From positions 1-64,000 of the forward strand of contig JACKQL020000164.1 of NCBI GenBank assembly GCA_018296165.2: 64,000 bases of DNA. Direction: 5' to 3'. Every line of letters starts with the position of its first letter. Position 1 is the first letter of the stretch. This DNA comes from Termitomyces sp. T153 (lineage: Eukaryota; Basidiomycota; Agaricomycetes; Agaricales; Lyophyllaceae). Positions 50,852 through 62,111 of this stretch are shown one piece after another. The position numbers and the translations under genes were made by a program. Below the pieces are notes generated by a model. That model worked only from the letters and a program-made list of their open reading frames with translations. It was not told the DNA's origin and did not search any database.

Positions 50852-53276
50852 TGGGCCTGTAGCTCTTGCTTCATCCCAGACCCAACCTCACTTTGTTTAG
50901 TTAGGTCTTTGTATTTCCAACTCAATGCTAAGTCCCAGACACAACCTCACTTCATTTGGGTAGGTCTTTGTATTTCCTCAACTCAATGCTTAGTCCCAGA
51001 ACCAACCTCACTACATTTGGTTAGGTCTTTGTATTTCCTCAACTCAATGCTTAGTCCCAGACCCAACCTCACTATGTTCACTTAGGTCTTTGTATTTCCT
51101 CAACTCAATGCCAAGATCCAAACTCAACCTCAGTTTGTCTTTCATGTTATTGATAAGTGTTCCTCAATAAAGTAATCAAGATTGTCATATTAATGGGCTT
51201 TCCCACTCATCTCTTTCACTATGCTGACTTTGGTCTTTCTTTTTTAAATGAATGTGTTGATAGTCCTGTCATTGTCAATGTCAATAAATATAAGTCTTTA
51301 CTATCATTTCAATTATATTTCACTCAGTCAAATGAACTTTCCTTTATAAGTATTCCATTATTTTTAACATAATGCTAAAATCCAGACCAAACCTCACTTT
51401 GCTTGGCTAGATTTTCAATATTCCAACTCTTGCAAGCAATTAACATTAATAGATCATCTATAATATACTTGATCATCTAGAATTATTGATCAAGCAAAGT
51501 CTCCTCCACCTTCTATCCCCTTATTACTCATGCACTTCGAAGAGCATGTTGGACAATTTTTTGACACCAAAATATACTAAAGAGAAACAAATCAGGAAAA
51601 GCAGTCTGAGTAATGAGATATCTACAATCTCATTTATGGTATTACTAAATGGTACTAATACTTAGCAATTAGACCTTTGACATCACTCATCTGTTGTCTT
51701 CAACTTGATATATCTGACTATACAATCATCTAATCACAAACCATACACCTTCAAATCAAAAACTCCATGAATCCTCAGAAGCAGGATGTAGCCTACAGCT
51801 AGTAGCAATCCAGTCTATTCAAACATAGATATATGTCATAGTACTGAGCAAAAAACCTCCTATTCCAGTTCCTTAACAGAAGACTATCAACTTTACACAT
51901 TCTATATCAATACTGCCTTCTGAAGCTTTTTCCATCTCAAAGCAATCTTCAATGCTCTCTTCACGAATAGTAGCATAATAAATTAAACCCACTATTCTTT
52001 TCTCAGAGGCTGTCATAATGTAGTCAAATTTTTATTGAGAGCAGCAAAAGTTGAAGATGATCAGGAGTAAGTTGACTCCAAGCTGATTACTGTAAAACTA
52101 TAAGAATTCATACTTTCAAGTCTGAACCATATACCTTGGAATCAGAAAGCCAGCACACAGCTATCAGCACAGTTCAACTATAGCCTCACTTTGTTTGATT
52201 TTACAATTCAATGTTGGTACCACCTAACATCACAGAATACACTTCCAAGTCAGAGGCTATCAGCAATCAGACACAAGTCAGATTTATAGTCAAAACATAG
52301 TGTATGCCATAAACTTCTCAAAGTCCTTCAGGAACCATAGGTTGCCTAGGGATATACACAGGGCAATCATTCTCCTTTCTAAAAAATAAGTAGAAGCTTT
52401 TCAGAGTCAAAGAAACATCTTATACCACTTCTTTGGCCATTTTTGATCATAAATTCATTGTTCTGAACTTTTTCTGATAATCCAGCATTCTTTTTCAGAG
52501 GCTGTCATAATGTAGTCAAATATCTATTGAGAGCAGGAAAAGTTGGAGATGATCAGGAGTAAGTTGAGGAACTGATTACTGTAAAACTATAAGAATTCAC
52601 ACTTTCAAGTCTGAACCATACACCTTGAAATCAAAAAGCCAGCACACAGCTATCAGCACAGTCCAAGTATAGCCTCACTTTGTTTGGTTGAGGATTTGAT
52701 TTACAATTCAATATTGGTACCACCTCACATCACAGAATACACATTCCAAGTTAGGAGATATCAGCAATCAAATTCAAGTCAGATTTATAGTCAAAACATA
52801 TTGTATGTCATAAACCTCTCAAAGTCCCTCAGGAACAGGGCAACTATGCTCCTTTTAAAAGAATAAGTAGAAACTTTTAAGAGTCAAAGAAACATGTTAT
52901 GCCATTTCTTTGGCCATTTTGATCATGAAAATTCATTGTCTTGGACTTTTTTGATATAAGGAATATGGGCATGGGACATGAGAAGTGTTGCTTGAAGAGG
53001 TACATCAAAAGACAGTACATTTCACATAAGTCATGCCTGAAAAAGGCTAAAAATTGCCTGAAAGATCAATCTTAAGGCTCAAAGAAACAATAGATTCATG
53101 CTATCAACCAAAGCTGTCTGTTTTTCCCTATTCAAAGTGCAAAAAACAGCCAAGTTACCCAAAAAGGAAGGTTCTTGGTCAGCCTTACTAAGCAGAAAAG
53201 TCATCGCATAGGTGCAGCCACATTCCCATGGGTCGTCCCATATATTATAGATGAGCTACGCCCTGTGCCTTTGGCA
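50852..53276. repeat. Satellite-like unit, copy 1 (~2.4 kb)
   Basis: Noncoding and AT-rich. Starts GGGCCTGTAGCTCTTGC and recurs from 53277 (offset 2,425 bp). Inside: a 61-bp tandem array (about 50870-51130; CCAGACCCAACCTCAC motif, 4-5 units) and a duplicated segment of about 490 bp (52007-52493 and 52495-52900, both starting TCAGAGGCTGTCATAATG). No gene seen; frames such as 51157-51372 are chance. Confidence 0.8.
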
Positions 53277-55289
53277 TGGGCCTGTAGCTCTTGCTTCATC
53301 CCAGACCCAACCTCACTTCATTCAGTTAGGTCCTTGATATTCTAACTCAATGCTTCATCCCAGACCCAACCTCACTTCATTCAGTTAGGTCCTTGATATT
53401 CTAACTCAATGCTTCATCCCAGACCCAACCTCACTTCATTCAGTTAGGTCCTTGATATTCTAACTCAATGCTTCATCCCAGACCCAACCTCACTTCATTC
53501 AGTTAGGTCCTTGATATTCTAACTCAATGCTTCATCCCAGACCCAACCTCACTTCATTCAGTTAGGTCCTTGATATTCTAACTCAATGCTTCATCCCAGA
53601 CCCAACCTCACTTTGTTTGGTTAGGTCCTTGATATTCTAACTCAATGCTTCATCCCAGACCCAACCTCACTTCATTCAGTTAGATCCTTAATATTCTAAC
53701 TCAATGCTTCATCCCAGACCCAACCTCACTTCGTTTGGTTAGGTCCTTGATATTCTACCTCAATGCTAAGTCCCAGACCAAACCTCACTTTGTTCAGTTA
53801 GGTCCTTGTATTTCAAACTCAATGCTAAGTCTCAGACCCAACCTCACTTCATTTGGTTAGGTCTTTGTATTTCTAACTCAATGCTTCATCCCAGACCCAA
53901 CCTCAAACCTCATCTCTTTCACTATGCTGACTTTGGTCTTTCTTTTTTCAATTGATGTGTTAATAGTCCTGTTATTGTCAATGTCAGTAGATATAAGTCT
54001 TTAACATAATGCTGAAATCCAGACCAAACTTGACTTAACTTAGTTAGGTTCTCAATATTCCAACTCTTCCAAGTGATTATCATTCAATAAATCATCTTGA
54101 ACATACTTGAAAATTTAGAAACATTGATCAATCAAAGTCTCCTCCATCTTCTGTCCTCTTTTTACTCATACACTTTATTGAAGAGCATGTTTGACAATTT
54201 TCTAACATCAAAATATACTAAAGAGAAAGAAATCAGGGAAAGTAGCCTGAATAATGAGATATCTATAATCTCATTTATGGTATCACTACATGGTACTGAT
54301 ACTTAGCAATCAGGTTTTCAAAATCCCTTTCCAATACTCTATATAATCAAGATTTATTACACATCACACTTCTGTTTTCTTCAACTCAATATATCTGACA
54401 TACAATCATCTAATTACAAACCATACACTTTCAAATCAGAAAGCCTGTGGATCCTCAGAAACAGAAGCTAGCCTACAGCTATCAGTAATCCAACTTATCA
54501 GAACATACATATATGTCATAGTAGACCTCCTGTTCCAGTCTCTTAACAGAGGACTATCAACTTTACACAATCTATATAAATACTACCTTCTGAAGATTTT
54601 TCCATCTCAAAACAATCTTCAATGCTGTCTCTACCAATAGTTCCATTAGCATAATAAATTCAACCCACCATTCTTGTTCAGAGGCTGTCATAATGTAGTC
54701 AAAAATCCATTGAGAGCAGGAAAGGTTGGAGATGATCAGGAGTCAGTTGACTCTAAGTATAAGAACTGATTACTGTTATAAGAATACACACTTTCAAGTC
54801 TGAACACACACCTTGAAATCAGAAAGCCAGCAATCAGCCACAGTCCAAGGATAGCCTCACTTTGTTTGGTTGAGGATTTGATTTTACAATTGAATGAAGA
54901 ATAAGTAGAAGCTTTCAAGAGTCAGAGAAACACTTTATACCACTTCTTTGGCCATTTTTGATCATGGATTTCATTGTTCTGGACTTTCTTTCTTTCCCAA
55001 AGAACAGCCAGAAGTGTTGTTTGAAGAGGTACATTAAAAGACAGTACATTTCACATAAGTCATGCCTGAAAAAGGCTGAAAATTGTCTGAAATATCAATC
55101 TTAATGGCTCAAAAAAACAATAGATTCATGCTATCAACCAAAGCTGTCTGTTATGCCATTTTTTCCCCATTCAAAGTGTGAAAAACAGCCAAGTTACCCA
55201 AAAAGGAAGGTTCTTGGTCAGCCTTACTAAGCAGAAAAGTCGTCGCATAGGCACAGCCACTTTCCTAGGAGTCGTCCCATATATTATAG
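53277..55289. repeat. Satellite-like unit, copy 2 (truncated)
   Basis: Collinear with copy 1. It begins with an expanded 59-bp tandem array (about 53290-53910, roughly ten units, the first five or six nearly identical: TTCATCCCAGACCCAACCTC ...), then the region matching 51370-51670, one copy of the TCAGAGGCTGTCATAATG segment (54680), and the common end (55140-55289). It is cut at about 55289 by the Crinkler copy. Confidence 0.8.
53290..53910. repeat. 59-bp minisatellite array
   Basis: Successive 60-base lines shift phase by exactly one base, giving a 59-bp period. Units contain CCCAACCTCACTTCATTCAG and TTAGGTCCTTGATATTC. The later units are more diverged. Confidence 0.9.
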
Positions 55290-55305
55290 AAAACAATAAC
55301 CTCTG

Positions 55306-57164
55306 ATGCCTGCGAAGTGGACGATAGCTTGCGTCGTCGTGGATGGGAGAGGCAAACTCTTATCCGGCGCATCCCCTTTCACCGTCGAAGTCGGTTCTGA
55401 CATCAATGTTTCTGCGTTAAAAAAGGGAAATTCAGTCCCAGAATCCACGAACACTCGCCGCATACGATCAGATGTTTATGAATCTCTGGAAGCCCACCAA
55501 GGATATTGGCGTCGTTGTTGCGGATGAGAAATTAAAAGAGGTGATCGATGGTCTGTCGATCGAAGCAAATAGTAGTGATGTCGAGCGCCTCATGGAGCTT
55601 AAGCTCGTTTCTGACTACTGGAACGCGGCTCCTAATCGGCGGCTTCTCCAGGTTATTTTGCAAGTTCCACAGGGTAGAGTCCTCTCACTGATACATGACC
55701 CCCTTACACATATCTTTTCATAGTCAACTTGCCGCAAAAACATCAACGTGAGGAAGATGACACCACAACGCTCGTAAAACGCTTGAAAAGAGTAACCGAC
55801 GTTGCGCCGTCATCTCTGGCTCGGCCTGCCACCTTTCGGAACGTTGTAGGCGAGGACAAATTGATCACCGTCAACCGGCCCTATGAGCCCAGTACCATCC
55901 CTATTGCACTATACGAACGTGCCTTCGGTATCTTCAGGGATCGCTGCAAACAACCCCCCTCCAATAAGGCTATGAACTGCCTTGTTCACCTTACACAAGT
56001 TGGATGTGAGTGGTATCCAGTGGAAGCCCTCCGGAGGGAAGCTATTGCAAAGGTTTTCTCCGAGTGCCTGGGTTTGCAGTTTCATGCAGAGAAGATAGGC
56101 GATACTGAATACGTTACGGATGGACACCTCGCCTTCAAAATCATACCGGCAGCAATACGAAAGTGTAAAAATGAAGATGGATCTGCTATGTTCCAAGCGG
56201 CGTTGTATTATGTCAGCTTTTTCATGCGTGCACTGCCTGACTTCGGTAATCGAAATACGTGTTTCCCCTCTATTCTTGTCGTCGATTCAGGTAAAAGTAT
56301 GGCGGCACCTCCATCAGTACACACTGTTTCATAGGATATTCAGGTTCAATACTCGGCTTCTATGCCGCTATTTGGGATGGACAGCGTGTCAAAGTTGAGC
56401 CGTTATGCCGAGGCATTGACCTGACTGCCAATTGGAAGGAACTTCATGCACGATACAAGGTGGCGGCAACCTTGGATGCCCTAATGGAAGCAGTCCATGT
56501 TATTCAGGCACATTACGCACTTCTCGAATCCACAATCGCCCCTGTCGAGCGATCCAACCTTGGAGCCGTTCCCCGATACCCATACCTAACATCATATCGT
56601 AATGACAATGGTCAAGAAGTCGGCCTGCACTATACCGCGCAACTTGAAACAGACAAGTTGCTCTTCACCGCCACTTCCGACCAACCTGATCTCCAAGAGT
56701 GTATTGTCAAATTTACACAGCATGAGTATTCCGCGGACGCACATAATCTCCTTGCGATGCATCAAATGGCACCGAAGTTGCAGAAAATCATCGAGGTCCC
56801 CGGAAGGTGGAAGTTGGCCATCATGGACCGGTCAAAATACCACGTTCTTCATCATTATCCGTTGTCAAAAGAACTGCAGGAAAAGGTGAAAAACAAGGTG
56901 AAAAGAATTGTTCGAACACTTCATCAAAATGGATTCGTGCATGGTGATATTCGAGCTGCCAACCTTCTCATTGATCCTGCCTCCCTCAATTCCGATGACG
57001 TACAGGTTCATTTAATTGATTTTGACTGGGGTGGACGTGCTGGAGAAGTGCGATATCCCATCGGACTGAACAGCGAAACGGTAATGCGTCCGAAGGAGGT
57101 TCAAGGCGGGAAACTCATTCTGGAGGCACACGATATTGAGATGATATCTTTCCTATTTGCCTAG
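55306..57164 (+). pseudogene. Second Crinkler-like copy, frameshifted in exon 1
   Basis: Same exon plan as 9910-11767: exon 1 55306-55673, intron 55674-55723, exon 2 55724-56290, intron 56291-56334, exon 3 56335-57164. Exons 2 and 3 and both introns match the left copy. The first ~178 bp of exon 1 are clearly diverged by eye and carry one extra base in an A-run near 55421 (GTTAAAAAAGGG against GTTGAAAAGAG). That shifts the frame, so the ORF from MPAKWTIACVVVDGRGK ends early. Translation from an internal ATG at 55472 (MFMNLWKPTKDIG) would give an N-terminally shortened protein keeping the kinase-like part. CpG is retained. Confidence 0.8.
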
Positions 57165-57975
57165 TACAAGTACGAAGTTGTCGTTTCATTTCAGCTCTTC
57201 AAGGATGCACTTTTTGGAGGAATTGTGGTCAAATGAACCGTGTAACACACTGTGGGTGTGTCGGTAGTGTAGTGAAGAGAAATATGTACAGTGTACTGCG
57301 AATAAACCCGGCCTGTCTTCAGTGCCCTCAATTTTTAACCTCTCGTGTAGTAACCAAAAATTTAGAAAGAAACCTAGGTCAATGGTCGTAAAAATGCAAT
57401 AAAAAAAATTGTTGCAGATTACGTAACACAGTCCACTTTTCGAACGGAAAAAGTCAAAACTATAGAGCGCCGACTGACTGTACCATCCTCACGCATTATA
57501 ATGCCCAAAGGAATCGTCTATCCCAACAAGCAAAGATACAGAACACGTTAGGGAAACATGCTTTCGGATCTAGCCTCAACAATGATGATCTCAGTGCAAA
57601 AATGCATAATCCTGACTACTTGCCTGGTTCGGAAGACCTTTCGACCGACTCTGAGAGTGAAAGCAGGGACTATAAGGGTGCCTTCTCACTTTATGTGGCC
57701 TTCAACACTACTGGCAAGAGATTAGATTGCTGGGAAGATGAGGATGATGAGGGAATGGAAGAACTTACAGGATCTGATTGGAGCATGCTGTCTTCTTAGA
57801 GTCTGCAAAAGAAAGGAACAGTAATCACAGAAAACCTGTGACCATCAACCTTGACAACCTTGATGAGTGTAGACATGCTCGCAAATTAGGTCGAGAGATA
57901 TGGAAGAAAAGATTCATCAGGTAGATTAGATGTGATTAGATAACCTAATAAGGAAAAAAAGGGTCCAAGTCCACT
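55484..57975 (+). repeat. Right arm of the ~2.5-kb inverted duplication (partner 9099-11590)
   Basis: Collinear with 9099-11590 under x to 67074-x, with no indel and no mismatch in the parts compared. The left limit is CTCTGGAAGCCC at 55484; the right limit is AGTCCACT at 57975, after which the two flanks differ completely. Confidence 0.95.
57418..57799 (+). CDS. Last exon of an unidentified acidic protein (second copy)
   Basis: Matches 9275-9656. Acceptor TTGTTGCAG before 57418; stop at 57797-57799. Acidic C-terminal part (CWEDEDDEGMEELTGSDW). No domain recognised and no upstream exon found in the 250 bp after the Crinkler stop. Confidence 0.4.
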
Positions 57976-59837
57976 GAACCCACAAATGTTCATCATCTCT
58001 TCCAAATCAAATCTGTATGACGTCATCACCATCGAGGATGGGCCATTGCGTCGCACGGCAATTCTGAGGTCTATTGATTTTTTCATATATACATTATAAT
58101 ACATCTACATATGATACAGTGCTTGCGTTTGAAGTACTGACTGAAGTCGTGTAAAGTCATCAAACGACTACATGTAATAGCACAAATGTACGTACCTAAA
58201 TTTATTGAAAAAAAAAAAAAACACATTGCCAGCCGACGATTGTTGATCACTTGTTGCAATGGCAAACTAGATATGTAAATAGATGAAATTGATAAGAGGT
58301 TTGAAGAGGATGAGGGTCCGATCACTCATGAACTCTTTCAATACTGGGTTAAACGTATGATTCTTTGTTACTATGCTAGGTACACAGTGTCAAATGATTA
58401 TGTATTGTGTGCGCCAGCAGTAAGAGAGTCCTGTGTAACTGTATGTAAAAGCTTTGTCTCGATGTCATTGCGCATTGTTTGGGTATGCATGAAATGCAGC
58501 AACCATATGGTTGTTGTGATTAAAGCCTTTCAAAGTGAGGTGGCAAGACTTGCGCTCAAAGTAAGTGTAAGAGTTTTGAAAGAAAGAGTGAATGAGGATA
58601 GGAAGCTTTATTGGTTGCTAAATATACATACCAAAAGACCAGATTGACAATGTTCTCCTGGGTTAAAATGTCAAAATATCTCTTAGTCACTGCTTGAATG
58701 CTGAGTTTGGCCATTTTTTGCATATGGCTGCCACCTGCGGAGTTGATGGATATTTTAGGATGCTGACAAAGGATGGTTGAGCATGGCAGGGAGAACATGG
58801 AGAAATTGTGATGATTGAATGTAAGATATATGCTGAAAAAACAGGCATAAATGTTCAGATGGTATGACACAGGGTATAATGGACAATGTATGTTTGTTAC
58901 ATGGAATACCATCATGAGCTTGAGTCAAAGAGTGGAACATTGGTGTAAACAGGCATACCCTCAAATTTTATGGTGTATATCTATTTTTATTAAATACACT
59001 GTTTGTTTTCATGAAGGATATTGCCAGCATAGTAGATTTACAGCTGCATAGGGAAAGGACTCATACAACATGAACAGAAAAGGTCTTCAGCCCTATGGTT
59101 GCAATGCTTAAGTAAGCAACAAGTATTTGTGCCATGTACAAAGTGGAGTATCCCTCAAAGACAAGGTGAAACCAAGGTCAAGTAATAGAGTCTCTGAAAG
59201 CATAGAATGACAGGCTCCCTCCTCCCAGGAGTGATAGCACCAAGATTGCCACAGCACATTGAACTTGAAGACTTGGATAGTAGCATTAACAGATATGCAG
59301 CAGCATATCAAACTGGAAAACCAATATAGTAGCATTTAGAGGTACTTCCCTATATAATCAATTTTCTGGATACCCAATTGCAGTATACCAACAACAAAGA
59401 AAAATTCCATGCTCAATTCCACCAAAGAGATCAAGCAACACTGGGATTTAACAATATGTGGGTCAGGCACCCTTCATGGTGATACCAGGGAATTACATCC
59501 TCTTATTCAATCAGAAAAGAGGATTGAAAAGGTGAAAGCAACTGGTAGTGAAGTGGAGGATGAAGAGTTTGACTAGTGTCCAGATGTCAAATCCCAGTCC
59601 ACAATTTCACACAAATATAATTACATAAACAGTCACTGGAGCAACAGATTACAAATTGATCAAACTTTCCATTGCTTATATACACATGACAATTAGATTC
59701 AATCTGCTCTTACATACACTGTGATAGTTGAACCTTTTGCTCAGCATATTGACAAGTCCATACATTCTACAGGTTCTGTTTCTTCTTGCATTTGGTAACT
59801 CATTATTAGACTGTCATGGAACCATGACTTACCAGGT
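57976..59837. other. Mostly unassigned; CpG-retaining until ~58330, then depleted
   Basis: 57978-58090 can be read as an open stretch (MFIISSKSNLYDVITIEDGP and on) and might be a host exon relic, but nothing confirms it. 58357-58647 is an open frame without motifs. 58650-59837 is AT-rich and depleted of CpG, with no recognisable gene. Confidence 0.35.
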
Positions 59838-60415
59838 CCCTATATCTGGCCAACTTTGACTTCTCACTGCATTACAAACCTGGATGGAGCATGGCCAAAC
59901 TGGACACATTGTTCAGGCAGGCTGACCATGGCACAGGAGCAGGAGATAACAACAACATTGTCCTCAAGCCTGAGCTCTTTGCCATCCATACACTAGAATG
60001 GATTGTGATTCAAGGGGACAAGGCAAACATCCTTAGAGACATCCAAAGAGGGAACAGGGAGGATGCACAAGTGGATGCAGTTGCCCAGGCTGTGCAGGCC
60101 CTACAAGCTCAACAGGCAAGCAGAGTCAAGTCAGTGCATGCAGATGAGTGGGGTCTTCAAGATGGGCTTTTGACCTTCAGAGGATGCATTTACATGCCTT
60201 ACATTCCAGAAATTTGCTAGTGCATTGTAGGACAACATCACAACTCTCAGGTAGCTGGACATCCTGGAGGGTGGAAGACACTGGAGCTGGTATCCTAGAA
60301 CTATTGGTGGCCACAGATCTCCTATATGTAGGCACCTACACTAGCACCTGTGATCTCTGTCTCCACACCAAGCCTTGCTGCCAAGCACCCATGGGCCACA
60401 ATAGTGTAAGACAGC
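59838..60415 (+). pseudogene. Ty3 pol fragment (RNase H end + integrase zinc region)
   Basis: Reads YLANFDFSLHYKPGWSMAKL and DTLFRQADHGTGAGDNNN (RNase H end; the usual ...KPDALSR...DHG is decayed), then a tether with IQRGNREDAQ and DEWGLQDGLLTFRGCIYMP. After a frameshift near 60210 comes the integrase zinc region (SQVAGHPGGWKTLELV; TSTCDLCLHTK). It has no core domain and is CpG-depleted. It is cut before 60466, where a family 1 LTR starts. Confidence 0.75.
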
Positions 60416-60465
60416 TGTATTGACCTGTAAAACAATATACACTGTAAAGATCTATAGGTAGCCAT

Positions 60466-60991
60466 TGTCACAACCCACTCCCAGACCTTCAACCCTCTTT
60501 TCCAAGCCACCTGCTCCCCCTAAGTTCCTCCCAGACTCACCCCAACCATTGTTCACTCATGTTGCCCACCTCAGCTAACTCTGATGCTTCCCCAGCAAAC
60601 TCCAATGTGTCCCCTGCAGGTCCCATCATTTCCCTTCCCCTTTCCAAGCCCCTGGGCCTCTCTCACATCTCTCCTGACCCAGGTACACATCACTAACTTG
60701 CCCCCACAACCTACAAAACCACTCTAGAACTCCCTGACAACCACAGAGTGGACCACATTCCTATTAGATCCCATCAGAATATCACTGCAGCCTGCCATCC
60801 AATTAGAGCCAACACATGTCAACCCTGTGTGGCTCTAATGAGCCCCATCACTGCATGCTCAGTCCCCAGAGGAAGTCCAGTAGTTGGTATATAAGGTGTA
60901 GAATAGCATCCATTACCTTAGTCTTGATATTACTTTATTTGGTTACCTGTGTTTTGTGTTTCTTTTCTGTTATGTCTCCTGGTCTCATCTC
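60466..60991 (+). repeat. Ty3 family 1 LTR, 3'-truncated, decayed
   Basis: Starts TGTCACAACCCACTCCC (family start TGTCACGACCC with CpG to CpA). Contains TATATAAG near 60887 and AGTCTTGATATT near 60920. Broken at 60992 by the start of the next LTR. Confidence 0.75.
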
Positions 60992-62098
60992 TGTCACAAC
61001 CTGTTTCCTGGACCCCCACACATCGCCCAACAACCCCCTGCCCCCCCAGAACCTCTTCCACAGTGCTCCGTGCCTACTCCGGCTAACTCCGATGCATCCT
61101 TGGCTAACTCTGACATCTTCCCCGCAGTTGGCAACACTTCCCCTGGATCTCCTGAGTCCCTGGTATCATTTCCCTGCCATGCCTGACCCTGTTACACATC
61201 ATCAACTCAACACCCTGGTTCTTCCAACTTACTTTGGAGTATCACAATGACCTCAGAATGGCCTGCGTCACCAATTGATCCCATCAACATATTAATGTGG
61301 TCTGCCCTCTGATCATAACTGACACCCATTGATTCTGTCAAGCTCTGCCAAGCCCTGCCGCCACAGCTGACATTCCCCGGAGCTCTCCAATAGTCAGTAT
61401 ATAAGACATAGAGTAGCTCTTTGTACTCTAGGCTTGATATTGCTTAATGTTACCTATGGTCTGATTGTTTCTCTCCTGTGTTTTGTGCTCTGTGTCTCAT
61501 TCTCCTACTCTCAGTCTCCCAGTCTTGTCCTGTCTCTATTCCATTATTGTTTTTGTTATTGTTTCATCTCTCTGCCTGAATCTATTCTCATTCTCGTCTC
61601 CATCTCATCTCAACTCCATCTCATTTCATTCAACTCTGTCTCATCTTGTTTGATCTGTCTGTCCATTGTGTTCCTATCTTTCCCAACCTTTAACACCTTT
61701 ATGAACCTGCAATTATGATTATGAATCCCCGACACTCTTTAACCAACTCCGGACCTTGCTACACACTCAGCTCCAAACTCTATCCACCTCCATTGATCCC
61801 CCATCAAACTCCAACTCTGCTTCCATCACTCATGTAGCCTCTGACTCCTCCACACCTGCAATACTCACATATGGACTTATGCCTGAACCCTGCCAAGCCT
61901 GTCCCCCTTCCCACAGCTCATCCCCTACTCCTCCAGACCTCCCTGGACCTGCTCAGATCAATCTCCACCAACTATCTTCACAAGTCCCCAGTGTTTTGGG
62001 ACACCTCTGAATGCCCAGTTGTCAGTGCAGGGAATCATGTCTGCCTAGTAAGGACTCACCCAGTGTAGCTGAGCCCCCATGGTCAGCAGAACCTGACA
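60992..62098 (+). repeat. Ty3 family 1 5' LTR, decayed
   Basis: TGTCACAACCTGTTTCC ... GCAGAACCTGACA, 1,107 bp. Contains TATATAAG near 61399 and GGCTTGATATT near 61431 (one change in the 12-mer). Followed by the usual primer-binding site, so it is a 5' LTR. Confidence 0.85.
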
Positions 62099-62099
62099 T

Positions 62100-62111
62100 A
62101 ATATCAAGACT
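62100..62111 (+). promoter_or_regulatory. Primer-binding site, self-priming type
   Basis: AATATCAAGACT right after the LTR, as at 21137 and 22379. Confidence 0.7.

Noticed and set aside
53290..53910. CRISPR-like array
   Set aside because: The 59-bp units are tandem without unique spacers; it is a eukaryotic minisatellite.
57978..58090. Possible host exon (MFIISSKSNLYDVITIEDGP...)
   Set aside because: Open for only about 37 codons without convincing splice signals or a recognisable domain; kept as a note in the intergenic entry.
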